DNA of 15,635 nucleotides. Origin: an uncultured bacterium. Lineage in GTDB: Bacteria > Bdellovibrionota_C > UBA2361 > CAKMMH01. The stretch is taken from the NCBI GenBank assembly GCA_927798255.1, contig CAKMMH010000020.1:1-15635 (forward strand). The letters are read 5' to 3'. The translations under genes and the position numbers were made by a program. Position 1 is the stretch's first letter. Each line of letters starts with the position of its first letter. The notes below the pieces were generated by a model, which saw only the letters and a list, made by a program, of their open reading frames with translations, was not told where the DNA came from and did not search any database. Positions 1 through 6,635 of this stretch are shown here, piece after piece.

Positions 1-1
1 A

Positions 2-142
2 GCACTCTTAGTTTTTTTAAGAGATCTCAAGACCTATAAAGTAAGAATTTTATGGGGAAGGGGATTTTTCTTGCTAGTTTTTTTATTATTTGCAGGAATA
101 GTCCATTTTATTGCCATTTTGGACTATCTACACATAATATAA
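2..142 (+). CDS. C-terminal end of a membrane protein (partial, runs off the left edge)
   Basis: The second forward frame is open from the window edge to a TAA at 140-142 and encodes 46 residues. They begin ALLVFLRDLKTY, then a basic segment with KVRILWGRG, then one strongly hydrophobic stretch (GFFLLVFLLFAGIVHFIAIL) ending in DYLHII. The pattern, a positively charged stretch followed by about 20 apolar residues and a short tail, is that of a final transmembrane helix. The codons fit the AT-rich style of the neighbours. The start lies outside the window, so the family cannot be named. Two hairpins overlap the end (99-105 with 120-126, and 127-133 with 157-163); the second spans the stop codon and has no T-tract. 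An alternative is that the frame is open by chance, but a clean hydrophobic helix in 46 codons makes a gene end more likely. Confidence 0.5.
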   Translation, partial: ALLVFLRDLKTYKVRILWGRGFFLLVFLLFAGIVHFIAILDYLHII

Positions 143-458
143 ACATAATATAATAAGTGTAGAATAAAAAATAGTTATTTTGTACTAACAAGAGTTTTAG
201 GTCCCCCGTTTTTAGGCCTTTTCATGGGGTTGTTTCGCTCGAGGTCTTCTTTCCCCGATGATTACTAGATTGCCTATCTTTTTATTATCAAAGTATATAT
301 TTTCAAAAATAGGAAAGTTCCCTTTAATTATTTGCTTTTACCTTAAAATAATATATAGTAATTTTCCGTATATATTTAAAATATGAAAAGTTTTTGTTTA
401 TTTTTTTATCTATATACATGTCTAAAAAATTTAAAATAAAAGTGAGATTATAAAAAAT
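143..458 (+). other. Gene-free leader region upstream of rpsA
   Basis: These 316 bases carry no convincing gene. Positions 190-260 have more GC than the flanks. They contain a possible hairpin, CATGGGG (223-229) with CCCCGATG (253-260, one bulged G), and a near-repeat of TTTTAGG about 20 bases apart. The promoter is not clear; CCGTATATATTT at 366-377 resembles the CCGTATAATTT box before the hydrolase gene. S1 often represses its own translation in other bacteria, so a structured leader is plausible, but that role is inferred. Confidence 0.4.
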
Positions 459-2159
459 ATGAATACAGATAGTATGAGTAGTGCTGGCTCTTTTGCTAGC
501 GAGTTTGAAACTCTTGTAAAAAAACAAGTAGATTCAATTAAATTAGGAAATATTGTTACAGGTACTGTGGTAAATATCGGAAAAGAAATGGTAACAATAG
601 ATATCGGTTTTAAATCAGAAGGTGTTGTTCCAACTCAGCAATTCCAAGGAATCGATGGAAAAATCGATGTAAAAGTAGGAGATGAAACAGAAGTATTTAT
701 TCTTCAACTTGAAAACGAACAAGGACAAGTCGTTCTTTCAAGAGAAAAAGCAATGCAAAAAAGAGTTTGGGAACACGTTGAGCAAACTTTTGCAGAAGGT
801 GCTTTGGTAACTGGTAAGGTTATGCAAAAAGTTAAAGGTGGACTTCAAGTTGATATCGGAATTCCTGCATTCTTACCTGGGTCTCAAGTTGATATTAGAC
901 CTCACAGAAATTTAGATAAGTTTTTAGGTGAAGTTTACGATTTTAAAGTTCTTAAAATCACAAAAGATAAAGGAAATATCGTAGTTTCAAGAAGAGCTGT
1001 TCTTCTTTCTGAAAGAAGTCAATTAAGAGAAGAAACTCTTAAGGTTATCCAAGAAGGCGTCGTAATGGAAGGTACTGTTAAGAACATTACAGATTACGGT
1101 GTATTTATCGACCTTGGTGGAATCGACGGACTTCTTCACATAACAGATATTTCTTGGGGTAGAGTAAATCACCCAGCTGAAAAACTTAATGTTGGAGACA
1201 AAGTTCCAGTTGTAGTTCTTAAGTATGATGAAGAAAACGAAAGAGTAAGCCTTGGTATGAAACAATTAAAAGAAGATCCATGGCTTCACGTTGATGAAAG
1301 ATATCCTATCGGCTCAAGAGTTGTTGGTAAGGTATTCTCAATCGTTGATTACGGTGCTTTTGTTGAGCTTGAAGACGGTGTTGAAGGTCTTATCCACGTT
1401 TCAGACATGAGCTGGACTAAGAAATCTAAACATCCTTCAAAAATTGTTTCTGAAAAACAAATGGTTGAAGTTCAAGTTCTTGGAATTGACCACCAAGAAA
1501 GAAGAATTTCTTTAGGTATGAAACAACTTACAACTAACCCTTGGAACGAGCTTGCAAAACTTCATCCAGTTGGCTCAATCGTTACTGGTAAAGTTCGTTC
1601 AATTACAGAGTTTGGTATCTTTGTTGGTATCGAAGATGGCATCGATGGTCTTGTTCATGTTTCAGACTTCTCTTGGACTAAGAGAATTAAAGAACCAAAA
1701 GAAATCAGTGAACTTTACAAGAAAGGAACTGAAATCACAGCTAAAGTTCTTGAAATTGACGTCGAAAATGAAAGACTTAGCCTTGGTATCAAACAATTAG
1801 AAGAAGACCCATGGGAAAAAATCTCTATGCGTTACCCTGTTGGTTCAAGAGTTAAAGGTAAAGTTGCTTCAATTGCTGACTTTGGTGTATTTGTTGAACT
1901 TGAAGAAGGCGTTGAAGGTCTTATCCATACTTCTCAACTTGGACTTAACAAAGAAGATAACGTTAAAGATAACTTCAAAATTGGTGATGAAGTTGAAAGC
2001 GAAGTTATCAACATCGATAGAGATGAACACCGTATTAGTTTAAGTATCAGCATTATTAAGAATAGAGAAGAACATAATATGTCTAATTTCTCTGATGACG
2101 GTGCTGGTATGGCAGTGACATTTGGGGATTTGTTACGCCAAGCTAAAGACGAGAAGTAA
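459..2159 (+). CDS. rpsA: 30S ribosomal protein S1
   Basis: A 566-residue protein made of six S1 (OB-fold) domains at about 28-95, 113-181, 198-268, 283-353, 370-440 and 457-527. The last four repeat every 87 residues and share blocks such as YGVFIDLGGIDGLLHITDISW, KRVSLGMKQL-type ends and DPW linkers. In this family domains 1-2 dock on the ribosome and the others bind mRNA, helping initiation on weakly marked mRNAs. Length and domain number fit the usual bacterial S1. GC is clearly higher than in the other genes, as expected for a highly expressed gene. The ATG at 459 has only a weak GTGAG upstream, which is usual for rpsA. The N-terminal 27 residues (MNTDSMSSAGSFASEF...) are a Ser-rich extension before domain 1. 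A palindromic element starts at once after the TAA. Confidence 0.97.
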   Translation: MNTDSMSSAGSFASEFETLVKKQVDSIKLGNIVTGTVVNIGKEMVTIDIGFKSEGVVPTQQFQGIDGKIDVKVGDETEVFILQLENEQGQVVLSREKAMQKRVWEHVEQTFAEGALVTGKVMQKVKGGLQVDIGIPAFLPGSQVDIRPHRNLDKFLGEVYDFKVLKITKDKGNIVVSRRAVLLSERSQLREETLKVIQEGVVMEGTVKNITDYGVFIDLGGIDGLLHITDISWGRVNHPAEKLNVGDKVPVVVLKYDEENERVSLGMKQLKEDPWLHVDERYPIGSRVVGKVFSIVDYGAFVELEDGVEGLIHVSDMSWTKKSKHPSKIVSEKQMVEVQVLGIDHQERRISLGMKQLTTNPWNELAKLHPVGSIVTGKVRSITEFGIFVGIEDGIDGLVHVSDFSWTKRIKEPKEISELYKKGTEITAKVLEIDVENERLSLGIKQLEEDPWEKISMRYPVGSRVKGKVASIADFGVFVELEEGVEGLIHTSQLGLNKEDNVKDNFKIGDEVESEVINIDRDEHRISLSISIIKNREEHNMSNFSDDGAGMAVTFGDLLRQAKDEK

Positions 2160-2286
2160 AAAATTGGCGATGCATCCAAGATTGCGTCGTTATTTGAGGG
2201 AGGTGCAATCCTCGCTGTACAAATGTACGCCTCCGGTTGCTCCCCCTTCAAATGCTTAGCACTCTTGGCGCCTCGTCAATTTTTTA
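2160..2286 (+). repeat. Palindromic intergenic element, copy 1, at the 3' end of rpsA
   Basis: A 127-base imperfect palindrome. The left end AAAATTGGCGATGC pairs with the right end GCGCCTCGTCAATTTT, and the centre is GTAC-AAAT-GTAC at 2217-2228. It begins three bases after the rpsA stop and ends in a T-run, so as RNA it would form a long hairpin that could end transcription or protect the 3' end. A diverged second copy lies at 11174-11296 on the other strand, in the same orientation relative to the gene it follows. Shared blocks include CGATGCATC, TCGTTATTT and GCCTCGTCAATTTT. Confidence 0.75.
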
Positions 2287-2322
2287 AGTGCGAAGTGTAG
2301 ATAGTGTTTTTCTACTACTGAT

Positions 2323-2364
2323 AAAAAAGAGCATGTGAAGTTAATTTTCATATGCTCTTTTTTT
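2323..2364 (+). terminator. Rho-independent terminator downstream of rpsA
   Basis: A 17-bp stem pairs 2323-2339 (AAAAAAGAGCATGTGAA) with 2347-2363, with one G-U wobble and a 7-base loop, and runs into a T-tract. The A-rich left arm means it could also work for transcripts from the other side. It lies about 160 bases after rpsA, behind the palindromic element. Confidence 0.75.
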
Positions 2365-2525
2365 ATGCGTGGCGACGCCTCGGCTATTTTGGGTCCCGTT
2401 CGTAAACTCGCCTTTCTCTTTCTATATTCTTGACGCTCAGCGCTTCTTTTATATCTAATATATCCAGTCAGATTTTTTTGCCTCGCTTAGAATGGCTAGC
2501 AATCTTAACCCTGCATAATAATGGC

Positions 2526-2629
2526 ATTCAAAATTTTTTGTTGGGCGACCCATAAAGGGTCGGATTGGGTGGGGCTACGACAACCGGGTAGCTTGAATAT
2601 CACCTTCGGCTCTATTCAACCTCACCCGC
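2526..2629 (+). repeat. Dispersed structured repeat, copy A
   Basis: This matches copy B (5679-5778) read on the opposite strand. Shared blocks are ATTCAAAATTTTT, CCCATAAAG, GTCGG, ATTG, GGGG, CGGGTAGCT and CCTCACCCG. The 3' half folds as 2585-2599 against 2613-2628: CGGGT/ACCCG, a bulged C at 2623, AG/CT, a C-C mismatch (2592 and 2620), then TTGAATA/TATTCAA. The 5' half can pair CCCA (2549-2552) with TGGG. No ORF of note crosses it. It resembles an interspersed palindromic repeat of REP type, or a structured RNA; I cannot name a family. Confidence 0.7.
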
Positions 2630-2640
2630 TCTAAAACATC

Positions 2641-3130
2641 TAAGCTTTTTTATTACCTTTTTATCAGATGTCGGTAATCATGAGTGGCAGATGATTGCGA
2701 TGATTCCAGCTAAGCAAGCAAGCAGTGCTGCTCGGAGCGCCATCACCATAAAAAGCGCCTAGAAAGAAAATCTCGCACCCTCTAGTTGATTATTGAGTTC
2801 GGATGCCCAATCGGTGTTGATTGGTAATGGGAAGAATCTTGCGAGAATTGTAGCCAAAATGCAATTTTTAAGTTCCTTTGTTAGCTAATGGAAAAAACGA
2901 AAACGGAGTAAAATCTTTATTTTTGGAAAAAGCTTCTACTCCTAACAATGATAAAAATCAAATCGCGTTTTTTTTCTTTTTGATCCAGGGACTTTTTTAA
3001 TTAGTTGAATTACTTGCAAAATTTTATAAAAAAGTTCAGTTAGTATTTGTTATAAAATAATATTTTGATTTTTAGGTTTAGTTTTTTAGATGGTAGATTT
3101 TAAGTATATTATGGTTTTTTTTCTATTTTT
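2641..3130. other. Gene-free stretch with nested hairpins, possible noncoding RNA
   Basis: No protein-coding frame is credible here. Several stems are visible: AATCAT (2676-2681) with ATGATT (2691-2696); and TCTCGCA (2771-2777) with TGCGAGA (2840-2846), enclosing CCAATC (2807-2812) with GATTGG (2819-2824). GC is high from about 2670 to 2850 and falls sharply afterwards to AT-rich sequence with long T-runs (2969-2980, 3114-3133). The pattern would fit a small RNA of about 150-200 bases, but I do not recognise 6S, SRP, RNase P or tmRNA signatures, and it could equally be decayed repeat sequence. Confidence 0.3.
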
Positions 3131-3134
3131 TTTA

Positions 3135-3143
3135 TGCTACAAT
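3135..3143 (+). promoter_or_regulatory. Extended -10 promoter for tRNA-Trp
   Basis: TG-C-TACAAT is an extended -10 element with five of six consensus bases. Transcription would start near 3150, about 12 bases before the mature tRNA. The -35 region is only a T-run, which extended -10 promoters tolerate. Confidence 0.5.
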
Positions 3144-3162
3144 CAATTCTCAGTTTTTAGAT

Positions 3163-3239
3163 ACGCCTATAGCTCAACTAGGTAGAGCAACGGATTCCAA
3201 ATCCGTAGGTTGGGGGTTCGATTCCTCCTGGGCGTGCCA
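3163..3239 (+). tRNA. trnW: tRNA-Trp (anticodon CCA)
   Basis: A full cloverleaf is visible. The acceptor arm ACGCCTA pairs with TGGGCGT (one T-G), with discriminator G at 3236 and an encoded CCA end. The D arm has AGCTCAACTAGGTAGAGC. The anticodon arm ACGGA/TCCGT encloses TTCCAAA with anticodon CCA at 3197-3199. The T arm contains GGTTCGATTCC. In many bacteria tRNA-Trp precedes secE-nusG; here the next gene is pilT. Confidence 0.96.
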
Positions 3240-3387
3240 TTTTCCCATTTTCTGTTTCTGTTTAACTACCAGTTTTTTCTTAATATCCATTATAGAAAGG
3301 TGTTTTTCTTAAATTCAATTTTTTTAATGGATTATCCGATATTTCTACTAGTGATTTTAATTTAAAAATTTTTATAGGTTTATAAAT

Positions 3388-4434
3388 ATGGATATTTCAA
3401 CACTTCTAAAATTTGCTTGCGAACAAGATGCATCAGACCTCCATATAAGTGCAGGAGAAACGCCAATTTTAAGAGTACATGGTGATATGAAACATGTTAG
3501 CACTGATGTATTAGACGCTCAAGAAACAAGAAAAATGATTTATGATATAATGAACGATTATCAAAGAAAAATTTTTGAAGAAAATAATGATGTTGATTTC
3601 TCAATTGAATTTGGTGAAATGGCAAGATTTAGGGTAAATGTATTTTGTCAGCAACGTGGTCTTGGGGCAGTTTTTCGTAAGATTCCTACAAAAATTTTAA
3701 CCATGGAAGAACTAGGACTTCCTCGAATTTTCTCAAATGTAATAAGAAAAGAAAGAGGATTAATTTTAGTTACAGGTCCTACAGGTTCTGGTAAATCTAC
3801 AACTCTTGCTGCAATGTTAAATCAAATTAACGAAGAGCGAGAAGGACACATTTTAACAATTGAAGATCCAATAGAGTTTGTTCATCAATCAAAAAAATGT
3901 CTTGTAAACCAACGTGAACTTGGAGCTCATACAAAAAGTTTTTCAAATGCACTTCGTGCGGCATTAAGAGAAGATCCAGATTACATTCTAATAGGTGAGC
4001 TTAGAGATTTAGAAACAATTCAGCTTGCTTTAACTGCTGCTGAAACTGGTCACCTTGTTTTTGGAACTCTTCACACCTCAAGCGCTCCTAAAACTATTGA
4101 CCGTATAATTGACGTGTTTCCAGCTGCACAGCAAGGACAAGTTCGCTCAATGTTCTCTGAGTCAATTCAAGCAGTCATAACTCAAACACTTTGTAAAAAA
4201 ATAGGTGGTGGACGAGTTCCTGCATTTGAAATTTTAATTGGTACAACTGCTGTTAGAAATTTGATTCGTGAAGGAAAAATTCATCAAATTCCAAGCACTA
4301 TGCAAACTTCTCAAAATATTGGTATGCAAACTCTTGATATGCATTTAAAAGCATTAGTAGAAAAAGGACTTATAGAACAAGACATAGCACTTGAAAAATC
4401 TCAAAATCCACAAGCCATTTTAGGTGGAATGTAA
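3388..4434 (+). CDS. pilT: Type IV pilus retraction ATPase PilT
   Basis: A 348-residue hexameric secretion-type ATPase that pulls pilin subunits out of the pilus base and so drives twitching motility; it acts on the cytoplasmic side of the inner membrane. The N-terminal domain opens with LLKFACEQDASDLHISAGETP, typical of PilT. Walker A is GPTGSGKST at 130-138. The Asp box lies around LTIEDPIEFVH. Walker B is YILIGELRD with E204. The His box is at TGHLVFGTLHT. The AVRNLIREGK motif near 288-297 corresponds to the AIRNLI signature needed for retraction in PilT. Length is normal. The ATG at 3388 gives the standard PilT N-terminus but has only a weak AGG upstream. pilU follows 26 bases after the stop, so the two are probably cotranscribed. 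No other pil genes are in the window. Confidence 0.96.
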   Translation: MDISTLLKFACEQDASDLHISAGETPILRVHGDMKHVSTDVLDAQETRKMIYDIMNDYQRKIFEENNDVDFSIEFGEMARFRVNVFCQQRGLGAVFRKIPTKILTMEELGLPRIFSNVIRKERGLILVTGPTGSGKSTTLAAMLNQINEEREGHILTIEDPIEFVHQSKKCLVNQRELGAHTKSFSNALRAALREDPDYILIGELRDLETIQLALTAAETGHLVFGTLHTSSAPKTIDRIIDVFPAAQQGQVRSMFSESIQAVITQTLCKKIGGGRVPAFEILIGTTAVRNLIREGKIHQIPSTMQTSQNIGMQTLDMHLKALVEKGLIEQDIALEKSQNPQAILGGM

Positions 4435-4460
4435 GTTTAAAAATTAAAGGAATATTTTTT

Positions 4461-5567
4461 ATGACTCCAATATCAAACTTATTAAAATTAATGGTAGAAA
4501 ATAAAGCATCTGATTTATATATCACAGTTGGGGTAGAACCAATGCTTAGAATTAATGGTGTGCTTAGTCCATGTGTTAATGAGAAGCTAACAGATGAAGA
4601 TGCTATTAATCTTGCAAAAAGTGTGATGAATGAAAAAGAACAGAAGAATTTCGAAGAAACAAACGAGGAAAATTTAGCACTTGATTATAATGAGCTGGGG
4701 CGTTTTAGAGTAAATGTTTTTAAACAAAAAAATCAAGTTGGTATGGTTATAAGGCATATTAACGCAGTTATTCCAAGTATTGAAGAGTTAAAATTACCTG
4801 TACTTTTAAAAGATATCATAATGTTAAATAGGGGACTTGTTCTTATTGTAGGAGCAACAGGTTCTGGAAAGTCTACTTCTCTTGCAAGCATGATTGATTA
4901 TAGAAATGAAAATCGCACGGGGCATATTTTATCAATTGAAGACCCAATAGAGTTTGTGCATTTTCATAAAAAATCAATTATTACTCAACGTGAAGTTGGA
5001 ATGGATACGATGGATTATAAGATAGCACTTAAAAATGCTTTAAGACAAGCGCCAGATGTGGTATTTATCGGTGAGATTCGAGATGAAGAAACCATGAATG
5101 CTGCGATAAATTTTTCTGAAACAGGACACCTTTGTTTGGCAACACTTCATAGTACGAATTCAAATCAAGCGATAGAGAGAATCGTAAACTTTTTTCCACC
5201 TGAAAAACATGCTCAAGTTTATATGGATTTAAGTTTAAATTTACGTGCTCTTATAAGTCAAAGGTTGATTCCAACAGTCGATGGAAAGAGGAGAGTTGCA
5301 TTAGAAATTATGCTAGATAGTGAAAGAATAAAAGATTTAATACATAAAGGAGAGGTTTCACAACTAAAAGAGGCTATTGAAAAAGGTGAAAGTTCTGGAA
5401 TGAAAACTTTTGATAGTTATCTTTATGATTTATACAAAGAAGGTGCTATTTCATTAGAAACTGCGTTAGCTAACGCAGACAGTGAAAACAACTTAAGACT
5501 TAAAATTAAATTTGAAGAGGAAGGAAAAGAAAGTGATTCTGAAACAGGATTAAGATTAAATTTCTAA
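4461..5567 (+). CDS. pilU: Type IV pilus retraction ATPase PilU (PilT paralogue)
   Basis: A 368-residue paralogue of the gene before it. PilU works together with PilT, adding retraction force, and usually cannot replace it. PilU features rather than PilT ones are visible: GLVLIVGATGSGKSTSLASM with Walker A at 131-139 (K137), then IDYRNENRTGHILSIEDPIEF, and near the C-terminus DLIHKGEVSQLKEAI, GMKTFDSYLYDLY and NADSENNLRLKIKF. Walker B is DVVFIGEIRD with E205. The PilT-type AIRNLI motif is replaced by ERIKDLIHKGE. A charged tail of about 20 residues (EEEGKESDSETGLRLNF) ends the protein. AAAGGA lies 8 bases before the ATG, a good ribosome site. The tandem pilT-pilU order is common in proteobacteria. 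Confidence 0.93.
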   Translation: MTPISNLLKLMVENKASDLYITVGVEPMLRINGVLSPCVNEKLTDEDAINLAKSVMNEKEQKNFEETNEENLALDYNELGRFRVNVFKQKNQVGMVIRHINAVIPSIEELKLPVLLKDIIMLNRGLVLIVGATGSGKSTSLASMIDYRNENRTGHILSIEDPIEFVHFHKKSIITQREVGMDTMDYKIALKNALRQAPDVVFIGEIRDEETMNAAINFSETGHLCLATLHSTNSNQAIERIVNFFPPEKHAQVYMDLSLNLRALISQRLIPTVDGKRRVALEIMLDSERIKDLIHKGEVSQLKEAIEKGESSGMKTFDSYLYDLYKEGAISLETALANADSENNLRLKIKFEEEGKESDSETGLRLNF

Positions 5568-5597
5568 TAATTCAAATAAAGAGCAATCGATATAAAA

Positions 5598-5670
5598 CCC
5601 CGTAGGGGTAATTCAAAAGGAGCGAAGTGACTGGCGCCAGGGCGCGCGGGTTCTGTAGACATACGTATGT
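5598..5670. other. Cluster of short perfect palindromes next to repeat copy B
   Basis: Three hairpin-forming sequences stand close together: CCCC-GTA-GGGG (5598-5608), CTGGCGCCAG (5631-5640) and ACATACGTATGT (5659-5670), in a GC-rich patch (GGCGCGCGGG at 5641-5650) that is foreign to the AT-rich background. GGTT at 5649-5652 can pair with AACC at 5677-5680 around the last one. No gene crosses it. It may be the outer part of a longer form of repeat B. Confidence 0.5.
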
Positions 5671-5678
5671 GCGGCTAA

Positions 5679-5790
5679 CCGGGTGAGGTCGTAAAAGCAA
5701 AGCTTTTACGAGCTACCCGCTTGTTATAACATCCCCATCAATCCCGACTCTTTATGGGGCGCCCAAAAATTTTGAATTAACGCGTGTTTC
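5679..5790 (-). repeat. Dispersed structured repeat, copy B (inverted relative to copy A)
   Basis: Read on the minus strand it parallels copy A: ATTCAAAATTTTTGGGCG, CCCATAAAGAGTCGGG, ATTGATGGGG, CGGGTAGCTCG, CCTCACCCG. On the plus strand 5680-5698 folds against 5702-5719: five pairs, a bulged G (5685), two pairs, a G-G mismatch (5688 and 5712), then ten pairs and an AAA loop. Bulge and mismatch sit at the same places as in copy A, while the upper stem differs in sequence but stays paired. The outer end GTGTTTC (5784-5790) with ATTTTGAATTAA is shared with the small element at 9919-9984. The 358-base gap between pilU and the sigma gene holds this element and little else. Confidence 0.7.
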
Positions 5791-5810
5791 TAAATCAAAA
5801 TTTACAAAAT

Positions 5811-5850
5811 AGTTACAATCATTTTACAAAATTTGTACAACTTTTTTTTT
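5811..5850 (+). terminator. Possible weak terminator after the pilTU unit
   Basis: AGTTACAA (5811-5818) can pair with TTGTACAACT (5833-5842) with a two-base bulge, followed by a run of nine T (5842-5850). The stem is short and AT-rich, so efficiency is doubtful. It is the only T-tailed stem between pilU and the sigma gene. Confidence 0.3.
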
Positions 5851-5890
5851 CTTTTGCTTCTAAATAGATGTGCGTACGGTAATAACTTAA

Positions 5891-5934
5891 AGGAGGGGTT
5901 TTGTTTGTAAACCAAAATTTAGGTTATGGCGATG
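5891..5934 (+). promoter_or_regulatory. Displaced Shine-Dalgarno site before the ECF sigma gene
   Basis: AGGAGGGG at 5891-5898 is the strongest Shine-Dalgarno match in the window, yet it lies about 30 bases before the ATG at 5926. Between them GGTTT (5897-5901) can pair with AAACC (5909-5913), which would fold part of the gap away. Alternatively the site serves TTG at 5901, opening a 19-codon frame that ends inside the sigma gene, or TTG at 5905, followed at once by TAA. A weak AGG at 5921-5923 suits the second ATG at 5932. This layout suggests translational control of the sigma factor. Confidence 0.45.
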
Positions 5935-6570
5935 AAAAAAGAAATTATGGTAGTAACTGATTTAGAATTAGTTAATCGAGTAAAAAAAGGCGATCTAAAA
6001 GCCTTGGAAGATATCGTAGAAAAATACGAAGTAAAAGTATTTAATCTTGCAATGAAATTCATGGGTTCTCAAGAAGACGCAGAAGAAGTCTCTCAAGATG
6101 TTTTCCTAACTTTATATCAAAAAGCGAAAGGTTTCAAAGGTAATTCTGCATTTTCAAGTTGGCTTTATAGAATTACTGTAAACTCAGCTTTCATGAAACT
6201 AAGAAAAAGAAAAAAAGATCTTTGTATATCAATAAATGATTTAGTAACTCCTAATCAAAAAGATTGGGTAGAGAGGGATACATCTTATCATTCTTGTTCA
6301 GAAACAAAATTAGTTAACACAGAACTTACAGGAATTTTAAATAAGGCAATTTTAAAACTTCCTCAAAGATATAGATCTGTTTTTGTTTTAAAAGATATTG
6401 ATGGTTTATCTAATCAAGAGGTTAGCTCGCTTTTAGATCTTTCAATGCCTGCTGTAAAATCTAGACTTCATAGGGCAAGGATAATGCTTCAAAAGAAACT
6501 AAATCCTTGTTATAAAGATTATGTTGGAGTAAATCCTCTAAGACAAGTTAACGCATATGAAAGTTATTAA
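5926..6570 (+). CDS. ECF (RpoE-like) RNA polymerase sigma factor
   Basis: A 214-residue sigma-70 family protein with only regions 2 and 4, the ECF layout. Region 2 spans about 25-97, with DAEEVSQDVFLTLYQKA (51-67) and the promoter-melting stretch FSSWLYRITVNSAFMKLRKRKK. Region 4 spans about 138-192: LPQRYRSVFVLKDIDGLS, then the helix-turn-helix NQEVSSLLDLSMPAVKSRLHRAR at 163-185, which reads the -35 element. A linker of about 40 residues joins them, and a 22-residue tail (193-214) follows region 4. The start is uncertain: ATG 5926 or ATG 5932 (MKKEIM). No anti-sigma factor gene follows; downstream there is only a terminator and a separate transcription unit. It may therefore be controlled by translation, by its tail, or by a partner elsewhere. 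I cannot assign its regulon. Confidence 0.93.
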   Translation: MAMKKEIMVVTDLELVNRVKKGDLKALEDIVEKYEVKVFNLAMKFMGSQEDAEEVSQDVFLTLYQKAKGFKGNSAFSSWLYRITVNSAFMKLRKRKKDLCISINDLVTPNQKDWVERDTSYHSCSETKLVNTELTGILNKAILKLPQRYRSVFVLKDIDGLSNQEVSSLLDLSMPAVKSRLHRARIMLQKKLNPCYKDYVGVNPLRQVNAYESY

Positions 6571-6635
6571 GAAAAACATCTTTCCAAAAAAAGATTTTAT
6601 TAATATTATAATAATATAATTTTTTTTAGGTTTTT

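Noticed and set aside
1..20. GCACTCTT followed by a T-run at the left edge, like the end of the palindromic element (GCACTCTTGGCGCC...)
   Set aside because: Only eight bases plus a T-run agree, and the stretch lies within a plausible coding frame for a membrane protein.
324..527. Minus-strand frame of 67 codons over the rpsA leader
   Set aside because: It overlaps the rpsA start, is rich in Lys, Asn, Ile and Tyr as expected for random AT-rich sequence, and has no ribosome site.
1552..2043. Overlapping plus-strand frames inside rpsA (82 and 67 codons)
   Set aside because: They are Leu-rich out-of-frame shadows of the repeated S1 domains.
5679..5790. Repeat copy B as an integron attC site (bulged hairpin near GGTTAGCC)
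   Set aside because: The GTTRRRY core and its inverse RYYYAAC are not properly formed, no attC series or integrase gene is present, and copy A lacks the core as well.
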